44,322 nucleotides of DNA, taken from contig JASLGM010000036.1 of the NCBI GenBank assembly GCA_030150045.1, positions 1 to 44,322 on the forward strand. The letters run 5' to 3'. Every line of letters begins with the position of its first letter. Position 1 is the first letter of the stretch. Of the stretch, positions 17,775 to 26,514 are shown piece by piece. The DNA is from Taishania sp. Lineage in GTDB: Bacteria; Bacteroidota; Bacteroidia; Flavobacteriales_D; Crocinitomicaceae. The position numbers and the translations under genes are program-made. The notes beneath the pieces are model-generated. The model was not told where the DNA came from. It saw only the letters and a list, made by a program, of their open reading frames with translations, and made no database searches.

Positions 17775-18610
17775 AAACATTTTATTCCATATTATACATT
17801 AAACTCCATTCGGCTTTGAATGAAAAAGTCAGTATTGGATGTATTATGTCTAATGGACAAAAGCATTTTTATCATTTTTCAAATGAAAAATTATCCATTA
17901 TCAAAAACTTAATGGATTCCGAAAAATTTCATTTGACTAAAAAATACCTACGTTCTTTAGAAAAAGATTTGGTGTTTGATAGCCAAATAGGAAATCAGCT
18001 TTTCGCTAACAATACATTTAAAAACAACTGGGTATCTGAAAACCAACTTGCTTATCTATCCAATTACTCCCATAACCTCATTCAATTTTCTGAACCCAAA
18101 ACCATTGATATCGAATTCAGCTATGATAACTTTATCCAATTGTTTGAAAAATATATACGTAAAATTGAACCAACAGAAGAAAGTGAACCTAAATCCAATA
18201 TTCACACCAGAATAAAAGAAGTACTTTATCCAAAAATTGAAACCAAAGTAAATCTCGAAATCCTTTTAAACTTTGAGAACTTCGAAAATCTATTCGCGCC
18301 AATTACCATCGACTTTTTAGGGCTAAACGGCACGCCACTTGCTGGACAAACCATTGATTTTGAAAAGAAATACAATAGCTTAGAAAATGAGATAACAAGA
18401 TTTGTATCCTTAACGAAAGCAATTGAATTAGAAGGAAACCCTAAAGGAAAATATTTCATTCTTGGTAAGGAACCTCAAAAGGAAGATGTGAAAAAACATT
18501 TATTATGGGAACACATCAAAGATTCGGATTTCCTTGAATTTGTTGACATTGAGGAGTACGGCATTGTAGAAGACTATATTCTTACCAACGATGTAAGACC
18601 TTATTTTTAA
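17771..18610 (+). CDS. Partner of the HipA-like kinase, probably DUF3037-related, 279 aa
   Basis: The first ~60 residues (FYSILYIKLHSALNEKVSIGCIMSNG, cited in part only, then FYHFSNEKLSIIKNL) look like the opening of DUF3037 proteins, which are commonly encoded next to HipA_2 kinases. The remaining ~200 residues are polar and helix-rich, without a recognised domain, making the protein longer than a typical DUF3037 member. Translational coupling (4-bp overlap) argues that it acts with the kinase as partner, inhibitor or substrate. It could be a new family; the DUF3037 link is recalled from pattern, not computed. Confidence 0.5.
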   Translation: MKTFYSILYIKLHSALNEKVSIGCIMSNGQKHFYHFSNEKLSIIKNLMDSEKFHLTKKYLRSLEKDLVFDSQIGNQLFANNTFKNNWVSENQLAYLSNYSHNLIQFSEPKTIDIEFSYDNFIQLFEKYIRKIEPTEESEPKSNIHTRIKEVLYPKIETKVNLEILLNFENFENLFAPITIDFLGLNGTPLAGQTIDFEKKYNSLENEITRFVSLTKAIELEGNPKGKYFILGKEPQKEDVKKHLLWEHIKDSDFLEFVDIEEYGIVEDYILTNDVRPYF

Positions 18611-18614
18611 TTAA

Positions 18615-18646
18615 AAAACGCTTAGCAATCTAAGCGTTTTTTTTTT
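18615..18646 (+). terminator. Terminator of the HipA-like module
   Basis: An 11-bp perfect stem AAAACGCTTAG/CTAAGCGTTTT with a CAAT loop runs into ten T residues, 5 bases after the stop codon. Confidence 0.88.
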
Positions 18647-18658
18647 GCAGGTTTCCCT

Positions 18659-18690
18659 CAAAAAACCACAGCAAGAAATTCATTCTTTTT
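18659..18690 (+). repeat. 32-bp direct repeat, right copy
   Basis: Exact match to 16839-16870. It lies just past the module's terminator and about 85 bp before structured repeat copy C. Confidence 0.9.
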
Positions 18691-18774
18691 TAAATCTAAA
18701 TTCCTCGCTTACGATCCATACCAATTGCTCCACCGATAGCTTGTTTCCTGAAAACAAACACATAGGGGAGCAAT

Positions 18775-18888
18775 GCGTTAAGGATAGCAGCGGCATCCCC
18801 CTCCCCAAGTTTTGGGGAGGGGATACAGCGAATAGCCTGACCCCTCTCTTCTCCATAAGTTTACTTGGAGAAGAGAGGGGAAACGCCC
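18775..18888 (+). repeat. Structured intergenic repeat, copy C
   Basis: Starts GCGTTAAGGATAGCAGCGG and ends GGGGAAACGCCC plus an A-rich tail. First arm ATCCCC...GGGGAT belongs to a second sequence class (GGCATC...GATACAGCG). Second arm is a 15-bp perfect hairpin, CCCCTCTCTTCTCCA/TGGAGAAGAGAGGGG. The conserved core here reads GAATAGCCTGACC. Confidence 0.78.
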
Positions 18889-19615
18889 AAACAAAAAAAC
18901 ACTTAACTTAAAATATCCTACACTTAAATAAAGCAAAACTACTTTTCACACGGAATAAACACAAATTCAAGACCAAATCATAAGTCGAAATCGGGAAACT
19001 ATCGGTGGAAACCCTCTTTTGTACATTTGCGCACACGGTATTGCGCCGTCGAAAGTACTTTAGAGTTGTGCAAAGCAAGATATGAACTTCCTAACAATTG
19101 ATTCATAAACGGCAAAACGGCATACCAAACAATACAACAAAACCCTCCCACTCATTTATTGAAAAACAAAAAGTAATTCCTGTTGAATTAAGGAAAAGTA
19201 ATAAAGCGTTTGTTTCATATACATAAAGGAAAAACGATAAGCAAAACAAGGGAAATGATTGCGCAAAAGAAAGCGCCACAACAAGGCACAAAAAAACGGC
19301 TTACAAGTCGCAAGCCGCATAATCAACCTAAGTTTATCTTGTCGATAAGTTTTTCAGGAAAGTGGTACTTTCAACACTTTATGAATACGAACTTAAACGA
19401 TAACTGATTGAAAAAAAACTAACTGACAACAAATTGTTGTTGTGAACAAAGTTACGCTACTCCATCTAACTACTACTAGCGACATTACGCTAAACCTGTG
19501 AACATAACTTCTGCCAAACACGTCAGAGGTTATGTTTTATCCTTCTACACACAAATGAAATTCCGAGCCACAACTTCTTTGAAAAAGAAAATAGTACACA
19601 CACAAAAACCTGTTT
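18889..19615. other. 0.7-kb gene-free region
   Basis: No frame here encodes a recognisable protein; the longest are about 60 codons with unconvincing composition. A perfect -7 box TACATTTG (19022-19029) precedes only a 7-codon frame, and a hairpin lies at 19501-19536. It may hold a small RNA or a decayed gene, plus the upstream region of the amidase. Confidence 0.4.
19501..19536 (+). terminator. Terminator-like hairpin in the gene-free region
   Basis: A 13-bp stem (AACATAACTTCTG with CAGAGGTTATGTT, one G-T pair) around a 10-base loop is followed by TTATCCTT, a weak T tract. There is no gene upstream for it to terminate. Confidence 0.4.
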
Positions 19616-22567
19616 ATGAAAAAACTGTACGCTACTATCGCAGGGATTTCATTGCTGTTCTCTTCCTTTGGACAGTATGAAAACGAATTTAGGGCCGCAT
19701 ACCAAGGCGCTTCTTTCCTGCAAAAAGGATTGCTAGAAGCAATTGCTTACACCAACACGCACATCAGAGATGTACAAGCCAATGAAATGGAATCTTGTAC
19801 GGGAATGCCTTTGCCTTACGGGGTCATGGGGGTCTTTGACGATGGGAAAAATTATTTCCGTGAAAATGGAAAACGAATCGCGGCACTATCCGGAATTCCG
19901 GTGCGCAAACAAAAGGGAAATGTCGCTTTACAAGTGCAAGCTTATGCCAAAGCGTACAACAAACTGATGTCGGAAATGACAAGGGGAAATACGCAACTGG
20001 CACAAGACCCAAAATACGTTCGTGCAGTGCTGGCAGAACTTTCCGAAATTCCAATGGAAGGAAATGTGAACCAATATGCAATGGATTTACAGGCATTCGA
20101 AATCATGCGCAACCTCAATAACGAAGCATTGGCACAGCGGTTCAATTTTACACCCATTGCGGTTTCTTTTGCTACGGCTTTTGGATCGGAAAACCTGCTT
20201 TTGTTGCGTGGTGAACGCGTTAACTTAACAGAAACGGGCATTCACTTAGAAAATTCAGCTACCAGTTATCAACCTTTGGCACTGATTTCTGCCGGAGATC
20301 TGGTGGATAAATCGGCAAACTACGGCCCTGCAATATGGAACGCTGCTCCTTCGTGCAACTACAGTTCCCGAAACGGAACCGCAATTTCAGCTGTGACCAT
20401 TCACACCATTCAAGGATCGTATGCTGGCGCCATTTCCTGGTCGCAAAACTGTAGTTCCAACGTTTCTTACCACTACGTTATACGCTCATCAGATGGGCAA
20501 ATTACGCAAATGGTATTAGAAGCAAACAAAGCGTGGCACGTTGGAAACGAAAATCCATATACGATCGGTTACGAACACGAAGGTTATGTAACGGATGCTT
20601 CCTGGTACACCAACAACATGTACACGGCGTCGGCAGCATTGACTCGCGATGTATGTAACAGCGGTTACGGCATCAGTCCTTTGCGTACTTACCACAAAAA
20701 CGCAACAACAGGAATCAACGTGCAAGGTGCTTGTACCAAAATCAAAGGACATCAACACTTTCCAAATCAGAATCACACCGATCCAGGTATCAACTGGAAT
20801 TGGGAAAAATACTATCAATTGATTAACCCGCAAACCACCGCTACAACATATACCGCAAGCAGTGGGTCGTTCTACGACACGGGTGGTCCTGACGGAAACT
20901 ATGGCAACGACGAACGTAAATTCTGGCTCATCAGTCCGGCAAATGCGTCAAGTGTTACCTTGAATTTCTCCGCGTTCAACCTAGAAGCTAACTTTGACTA
21001 TATGTTGATTTATAACGGAACATCTACCAGCAGTCCTTTGATTGGAAAATACACGGGAACAACCAATCCTGGTGCTATCACTGCAAGCTCGGGAAAAATG
21101 TTGATTGAATTCCGTTCGGATTGTGCAACGGTAGCAGCAGGCTGGAGAGCCACTTGGGGTGCCAACACACCCACTGTGCCAAGTACCACGCTATCGACAA
21201 CAATTCCAGCGGACAACACTTGGAAAACCACAGATTTCAATGTCAACATCACTGATGTAGCTACAGCAGGCATTCAAACCCGTTTCTACTTGGCAGGAAT
21301 GAAACCCGCAGGCGCAGCAGGTTGGTCGGCACGCACCCCTTTAGGATTTGTGAACGAAGATTTTGAGGACGGCAGAACAAACTGGACCAACCACAGCGAT
21401 ACGTGGACAATCACCAGCGCTGGTGCCATCAAAAATAGCTCAGCAACAAACGACAACACACAACTTTCCTTAAACACAATACAATCGCAATATTCGACGT
21501 ATTTGTACCAGTGGAAACAAAAGATAAGCTCTACCGGAGCAAACCAACGCGCAGGATTACACTTCTTTGCTTCCTCAACTGGCGTGAACAGAGGAAATTC
21601 TTACTTTGTGTTCTTCCGTGAGGCAACCAATAAAGTACAAATCTACAAAGTAACCAACGACGTACACACCTTGGTAAAAGAAGATGCTTGCACCGTAAAC
21701 GTTGGTACAGAATACGACATAAAAGTCGTTTACAATCCAGCAAACGGAACAATAAAAGTTTTCGTGGACGACGTACTCAAAAGCAGTTGGGTAGACAGCA
21801 ATCCCATTACAAGTGGTGCTTATCTTTCCCTGCGTACCGGCGAGTGCGTGACCGAATTTGACAATGTACGCATGTACAGATCACGTAGCAACAGCGTTGC
21901 GCTGACCGTAGGTCCTGTGGGACATTTCAACCAAAAATCGGTAGGTGGTGTGCACAGTGGATTGTTGCGTTCCCTTCTATTGAGTAGCGATGACAAATGG
22001 TCGAATGAAGTGTACCAAAAATACCTTGTTGATTTCTCCACTGCCAGCGCACGTCAATTGACAGCAACGCTGACGCAAGAACACGAACAAATCGTGGTGG
22101 ACAACCGCTTTGTATTTGAAGACGAAGAATCACAGATTGCCAGCGTTTACCTTGCATTGGGTAGCCAACCGGGCGACAACGACCTGATGGACTGGCAAGA
22201 GGTAAGTGAATTGGATCAATTCGAAAAAACCATTTTCCCACGTCAGATGAAAACAGAAGTCTACGCCAACTACCGCGTGACCAACCACGCCGGAATGGAA
22301 CAATCCTTTATGGTGCGTGCATTACGCAAAGGAGAACAGTCAAACGATTGCTTGCTGTTCCCGAACCCGGCTTCGGCGCACATTCAACTTTCGGCGATTC
22401 CTGAACAAACAGAAATCCACCTCTACGATGCCGCAGGTCGTTTGATTCAAAAAGCGTGGATCAATCCTCTAGAGCGCATTGCCATAGAACAACTGGAGCA
22501 AGGAACATATTTACTTCATATTGCCTTACCCGAAGGAACTGTGGTGCGTTCCTTTGTGAAACATTAA
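19616..22567 (+). CDS. Secreted N-acetylmuramoyl-L-alanine amidase with CUB domain and T9SS type A tail
   Basis: A 983-residue exported enzyme predicted to cut the amide bond between MurNAc and L-alanine in peptidoglycan. Signal peptide at residues 1-20 (ISLLFSSFGQ). An Amidase_2 domain at ~235-400 carries zinc-ligand candidates His263 (IHTIQGSY) and His387 (NHTDPGINW), and the IGYEHEGY motif with Glu320/Glu322. A CUB-like domain follows (~405-520, GNYGNDERKFWLISP, FDYMLIYNG). Residues ~575-750 resemble a concanavalin-type jelly roll, and the last ~75 residues are a T9SS type A sorting domain (LLFPNPAS, YDAAGRLI, GTYLLHI). Secretion past the outer membrane suggests action on other cells' walls or surface-bound substrates. 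Confidence 0.85.
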   Translation: MKKLYATIAGISLLFSSFGQYENEFRAAYQGASFLQKGLLEAIAYTNTHIRDVQANEMESCTGMPLPYGVMGVFDDGKNYFRENGKRIAALSGIPVRKQKGNVALQVQAYAKAYNKLMSEMTRGNTQLAQDPKYVRAVLAELSEIPMEGNVNQYAMDLQAFEIMRNLNNEALAQRFNFTPIAVSFATAFGSENLLLLRGERVNLTETGIHLENSATSYQPLALISAGDLVDKSANYGPAIWNAAPSCNYSSRNGTAISAVTIHTIQGSYAGAISWSQNCSSNVSYHYVIRSSDGQITQMVLEANKAWHVGNENPYTIGYEHEGYVTDASWYTNNMYTASAALTRDVCNSGYGISPLRTYHKNATTGINVQGACTKIKGHQHFPNQNHTDPGINWNWEKYYQLINPQTTATTYTASSGSFYDTGGPDGNYGNDERKFWLISPANASSVTLNFSAFNLEANFDYMLIYNGTSTSSPLIGKYTGTTNPGAITASSGKMLIEFRSDCATVAAGWRATWGANTPTVPSTTLSTTIPADNTWKTTDFNVNITDVATAGIQTRFYLAGMKPAGAAGWSARTPLGFVNEDFEDGRTNWTNHSDTWTITSAGAIKNSSATNDNTQLSLNTIQSQYSTYLYQWKQKISSTGANQRAGLHFFASSTGVNRGNSYFVFFREATNKVQIYKVTNDVHTLVKEDACTVNVGTEYDIKVVYNPANGTIKVFVDDVLKSSWVDSNPITSGAYLSLRTGECVTEFDNVRMYRSRSNSVALTVGPVGHFNQKSVGGVHSGLLRSLLLSSDDKWSNEVYQKYLVDFSTASARQLTATLTQEHEQIVVDNRFVFEDEESQIASVYLALGSQPGDNDLMDWQEVSELDQFEKTIFPRQMKTEVYANYRVTNHAGMEQSFMVRALRKGEQSNDCLLFPNPASAHIQLSAIPEQTEIHLYDAAGRLIQKAWINPLERIAIEQLEQGTYLLHIALPEGTVVRSFVKH

Positions 22568-22574
22568 AAACCAG

Positions 22575-22602
22575 AAAAGGTCGCTTCTAGCGACCTTTTT
22601 TT
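22575..22602. terminator. Terminator shared by the amidase gene and the polysaccharide operon
   Basis: An 11-bp perfect stem AAAAGGTCGCT/AGCGACCTTTT with a 3-base loop has a T run on the plus strand and A residues before it. It is positioned between convergent stop codons. Confidence 0.85.
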
Positions 22603-22605
22603 ATG

Positions 22606-23922
22606 TTATAGTGTTTTGACCAATTCAGCGAGTTTAGCAACCTGCCTGCGTCGTGAAAACTGTTCGATATCGTGTGAGGTACACGCAATGCAACCTTTTA
22701 CCGCAAATTCCGCGAGCAAATCATAAAGTACCGTCCGCAAGTGCGCCGCATCTTCCACCACCACACCAGATGAAGTGGCTTTAAGAATATCTTCCTGAGG
22801 ACGAATATCCCCAGCGACATCCATGTTGTAATGCTGTTGCTTCAATTCCAGCGCAGCCGTATCGTTGCGGTAACAAAACAAAATTTGGCGTCGAATGGCT
22901 AAATAATCATAGATCTTTGTTCCTGAAATCGCATAATCATTAAACAAAAGCATCACATTTTCCTTTGCTATTTGCTGTAAAAGAGCTTCATTGGGCATTT
23001 TGGGAAAAATCCGAATAGCATCTTGCGTTTTCTGTGGTAAACCCGACACAAATTGAGCCACCTCATCGGGAATATTAATCCCATAAAAATGCAAAGCCAA
23101 ACCCTGTTTCTGCTCTTCGACTACTTGTGAAAACACCTCCAGGAAATTTCGCCACGGATGCCAAGCATATAAAGTACCCACAAAAGAAAGCGTCAAAACG
23201 TCCGTCACTTGTTCTTGTTTTTGAGCTATTTCTGCCACCGACGGGTCAAAACCATTCGGTTGTACATGTACCTGTTTCCCAGAAAAGAAAGCTTTGTACA
23301 TCTCTGCTAAATGATCCGAAACCGTTGTAATAACAGAAATCCTGTTCATTGTTTTTTTTTCAATAAAAGGATGCCACATTCTTAACAATCGATTTTGCTG
23401 ACGTCCATTATTTTGACTCCAAGGATCCCGATAATCTGCTATCCATGGAATTCGATATTTATGCGATAATTTATCAGCATACGAAAACAAGATAAATGGC
23501 TCACCTGTTGCAATAATTACATCAACAACATTATTTTTCAAATATTCATCTGCAACTTTATACAAACCTTTTTTTGCTCCGATAGGCAATAAAAACTGTC
23601 CAATTTCTTCAAAAGCAGTAAACAATTTCCTTAATAAAACATACCTATTCTCACCATAATTCAAAATCAACTTATTACTAATAGTTGATTTATATGGCCC
23701 CCTTATAATCGTACCATATTCTGTTTTTTCTATAATTACATCTTGAGTTTTACTTGATGTTAAATAATCCATTTTATTACCAAAATCATTACTCCATTGG
23801 CGAGTAATCACAATCGGCTCAACCCCGAACTCTCTGAGATAACGAAACCAATTATACGGCCGTAAACCACCCACAGAGACATAAGGCGGAAAGTCATAAG
23901 CTAAAATTAGGATTTTCTTCAT
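22606..23922 (-). CDS. Glycosyltransferase family 4-like protein
   Basis: A 438-residue GT-B-fold glycosyltransferase. It opens MKKILILAYDFPPYVSVGG, the usual GT4 start where a glycine-rich loop follows the first strand. It continues with IPWIADYRDPWSQN near residue 165 and a C-terminal Rossmann half (LSFVGTLYAWHPW, VMLLFNDYAISGTKIYDYLA) that would bind the nucleotide sugar. It is the last gene of the polysaccharide operon, 58 bp after asnB. Base composition shifts within it: the C-terminal coding half (22606 to ~23340) is GC-richer than the N-terminal half, as expected at a recombination junction. Confidence 0.82.
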   Translation of the reverse strand: MKKILILAYDFPPYVSVGGLRPYNWFRYLREFGVEPIVITRQWSNDFGNKMDYLTSSKTQDVIIEKTEYGTIIRGPYKSTISNKLILNYGENRYVLLRKLFTAFEEIGQFLLPIGAKKGLYKVADEYLKNNVVDVIIATGEPFILFSYADKLSHKYRIPWIADYRDPWSQNNGRQQNRLLRMWHPFIEKKTMNRISVITTVSDHLAEMYKAFFSGKQVHVQPNGFDPSVAEIAQKQEQVTDVLTLSFVGTLYAWHPWRNFLEVFSQVVEEQKQGLALHFYGINIPDEVAQFVSGLPQKTQDAIRIFPKMPNEALLQQIAKENVMLLFNDYAISGTKIYDYLAIRRQILFCYRNDTAALELKQQHYNMDVAGDIRPQEDILKATSSGVVVEDAAHLRTVLYDLLAEFAVKGCIACTSHDIEQFSRRRQVAKLAELVKTL

Positions 23923-23980
23923 AAGTTATTATTCAAATTTATAATGAGTTTGGTAATATTTACGAATTGAATAAAAAGTA

Positions 23981-25762
23981 TTATATTTTTAAGATTTTCC
24001 ATAATACAAGAATTTTCCATTCAGAATTGTATTCATTAGTAATCCACCCCTCAATAACTAAATCCTCTTTAGCTTTTTTTATTAGTGATTGCATACTATC
24101 TGTTTTGAGCCATTGAGAATGAGGGGCCTCAAATCCAATCTTATCCTTACGCCAAATAATTTTTTCTGACAATTTATTGTCCATTGCATTTCTTAAAATA
24201 GCTTTAGTCCATCCTTTTCTAAAAAAGAAAGAGCTAGGTAATGACAAAACAAAGTCAACTAATTCATGACTTAAAAAAGGCATTCTAGCTTCGACTGAAT
24301 GTGCCATTGAGTTTCTATCTGAAAACCGTAATAATTTTTCCAATCCCTGAGAAGTCAAATTATACTTTAATGTTTGTTTCAAATTTGGAAAAACTTTAAA
24401 AACCAATTCAGAACGATATCTACAATCGAATTCATCATTCACCCCATTATTAGATGAACCTTTAATAAATTTCTTTACGATTCGTAATAAATGATAAATA
24501 TTTGGACTGATAAACTGTAACCTTTCAATGAACGAAGGCCTTAACCTTACCTCTTGACCTACAAGCATTTGACTAGCAAACCTTCTCCTCTTTACAATTG
24601 GTAATTCAAGATAATAAGGTAAAAGATACTTAAAATAACCTCCTAATAACTCATCAGCACCTTGTCCATCTAAAACAACTAGGCGCTTATGCTTCCTAGC
24701 TAATTCATATACCTTATATTGAGCAAATACACTACCGCTTTGAAAAGGTTCTTCCTGATAAAATATTAAATCATCAATTTGCTTTTCAAATTCTAATCCA
24801 TCAACAAAAACCGAGTAAGCACTAGTTTCCAATTGTTCATTTACAAGATCAATAAACTCACCCTCATCCTTACTAAACTCCCTAAATCGTGCTGAAAGCG
24901 TAACATTAGATTTTGTAACAGAATTTATTTCATATGCTACAGCACTCGAATCTATCCCACCAGAAAGAGAACTCGCAAATAAAACATCCACACTCAACCT
25001 CCTTTTTATCGCTTTCTGAAATAAATTCTCAAAACAAATAACCGCTTCTTCAAAAGTCCCTTTAAAAGTTGTTTCTATTGAAGGTTCATAATAACGAATT
25101 AATTGTAATTCTTTTCCTGGTTGGTATAAGAAATAATGACTACTTTGTAGCTTATAAATGTTTTGAAAAAAAGTTCCTGAACCACCGTTCAAATCTTCGA
25201 CTAAATCATTAACAAGAAACTGATAAACCATATTATCTTTTAACTTCTTAGGAACTCCTGCTTTCCATAGTGCCTTCATTTCTGAAGCGAAGTAAAAAAC
25301 ACCATCTATTTCTGTGTAGTAAAACGGTTTTTCACCAAAACGATCCCTTGCACAAAACAACTGATTTTCTTGTTTATCATAAATTACAAAAGAAAACATT
25401 CCGTCAAGCATACTTAGACAATTTACCCCCCAATAATTATATGCAGCGCAAAGAACTTCAGTGTCTGAATTAGTAATAAAACAATAACCAGCAATTAGAA
25501 GTTCTTCTTTCAGTTCTAAATAATTATAAATCTCTCCATTAAAGGTTATTACATACCTTTCTATATAGATAAAAGGTTGATTTGATCGAGGTTCTAAGTC
25601 AACAATTGACAATCGTCTATGACCTAAAAAAAGTCCATGATTACTACTCCACTGTCCTTCTGCATCTGGTCCACGATGTTCCAAACTATCAGTCATCAAA
25701 TGAATTTTCTTTTCATCTACTCTAGAATGGTCTTTCCACCAAATCCCTGCTATACCACACAT
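23981..25762 (-). CDS. asnB: Asparagine synthase (glutamine-hydrolysing), polysaccharide-cluster type
   Basis: A 593-residue two-domain amidotransferase. The N-terminal glutaminase starts MCGIAGIWW with Cys2 as nucleophile and shows RRLSIVDLEPRSNQPF and FNGEIYNYLELKEE. The C-terminal synthetase has the PP-loop SLSGGIDSSAVAYE near residue 265 and LDGQGADELLGGY near 360. Full length, with all key motifs present. Members in surface-polysaccharide loci are thought to amidate sugar acids or make modified sugars rather than supply free asparagine. Here it lies 5 bp after a methyltransferase within the operon, supporting a glycan-related role. Confidence 0.9.
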   Translation of the reverse strand: MCGIAGIWWKDHSRVDEKKIHLMTDSLEHRGPDAEGQWSSNHGLFLGHRRLSIVDLEPRSNQPFIYIERYVITFNGEIYNYLELKEELLIAGYCFITNSDTEVLCAAYNYWGVNCLSMLDGMFSFVIYDKQENQLFCARDRFGEKPFYYTEIDGVFYFASEMKALWKAGVPKKLKDNMVYQFLVNDLVEDLNGGSGTFFQNIYKLQSSHYFLYQPGKELQLIRYYEPSIETTFKGTFEEAVICFENLFQKAIKRRLSVDVLFASSLSGGIDSSAVAYEINSVTKSNVTLSARFREFSKDEGEFIDLVNEQLETSAYSVFVDGLEFEKQIDDLIFYQEEPFQSGSVFAQYKVYELARKHKRLVVLDGQGADELLGGYFKYLLPYYLELPIVKRRRFASQMLVGQEVRLRPSFIERLQFISPNIYHLLRIVKKFIKGSSNNGVNDEFDCRYRSELVFKVFPNLKQTLKYNLTSQGLEKLLRFSDRNSMAHSVEARMPFLSHELVDFVLSLPSSFFFRKGWTKAILRNAMDNKLSEKIIWRKDKIGFEAPHSQWLKTDSMQSLIKKAKEDLVIEGWITNEYNSEWKILVLWKILKI

Positions 25763-25767
25763 ACTTA

Positions 25768-26505
25768 TTACCCCTGATTTTTCTCAAACTCAAAAAGCTG
25801 CCAAAAAAAGTCAGCATGTTCTTGTTTCCTATTCAAAGTTAACTCTTCAACTTTCCTATAAAATGGTAAGATCCATTTACTTTTCACTTTTAGTATCTTC
25901 AAAAGATTAAATGAATATGATGGACTGCGGAGAACTCTAATCTGATTAACTACTGAAAAATCATTTCTAACAAAAAAGATTTCCATTTCCTCAATAGTCC
26001 TGTATAACACAACCTCTTCCTTTTCAATACGATTATTTAACAAAGGTTCAATAAATACAATTCTACCTCCATCTTTCAATACTTTATGAAAACTCGCTAT
26101 TAGATCACTTAGCATTTCGTCTGTTAGATGAAGAAAAACGCCAAATACATATATCAAATCAAATCGTTCTTCTATCTGTCCTAAAGAATCCCCAACATAA
26201 TAGGAGATATTTTTATGAGTACTATTTTTCTTTGCGAATTCGATTAATTTATTCGAAATATCTATTCCGACCAGACTAGAAACACTTTTTGCATATCTTT
26301 CTGATAATCGTCCTAAACCACAACCAAAATCTAAGACTATATCAGTCTTCTTAAACCTTGCGTACTTATGAATATAGTATGAACTATAATAATCATATAA
26401 GTAATTGGTTACTGGTCCAGCAACATCTAAAACGGTATGTATAGAATTCCCTGAAATTCTAATCTTATCTTCGTAGGAAGATATTACTTTTGTCGAATCA
26501 ATCAT
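25768..26505 (-). CDS. Class I SAM-dependent methyltransferase (tandem copy 2)
   Basis: A 245-residue methyltransferase. The SAM-binding motif I is DIVLDFGCGLGRLSERYA near residue 55, followed by the acidic end of strand 2 (LVGIDIS) and motif IV-like DLIYVFGVFLHLTDEML. It probably methylates a sugar, glycan or lipid intermediate of the pathway. It is homologous to the next gene upstream over its full length (same motif I and a shared C-terminal EHADFFWQ/EHIEYTTT pattern), a diverged tandem duplication. 9 bp separates the two. Confidence 0.82.
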   Translation of the reverse strand: MIDSTKVISSYEDKIRISGNSIHTVLDVAGPVTNYLYDYYSSYYIHKYARFKKTDIVLDFGCGLGRLSERYAKSVSSLVGIDISNKLIEFAKKNSTHKNISYYVGDSLGQIEERFDLIYVFGVFLHLTDEMLSDLIASFHKVLKDGGRIVFIEPLLNNRIEKEEVVLYRTIEEMEIFFVRNDFSVVNQIRVLRSPSYSFNLLKILKVKSKWILPFYRKVEELTLNRKQEHADFFWQLFEFEKNQG

Positions 26506-26514
26506 TGTAATTAT

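Noticed and set aside
19210..19407. 65-codon frame in the gene-free region
   Set aside because: Lysine-rich, no recognisable domain, no promoter or ribosome-binding context; likely chance in AT-rich DNA.
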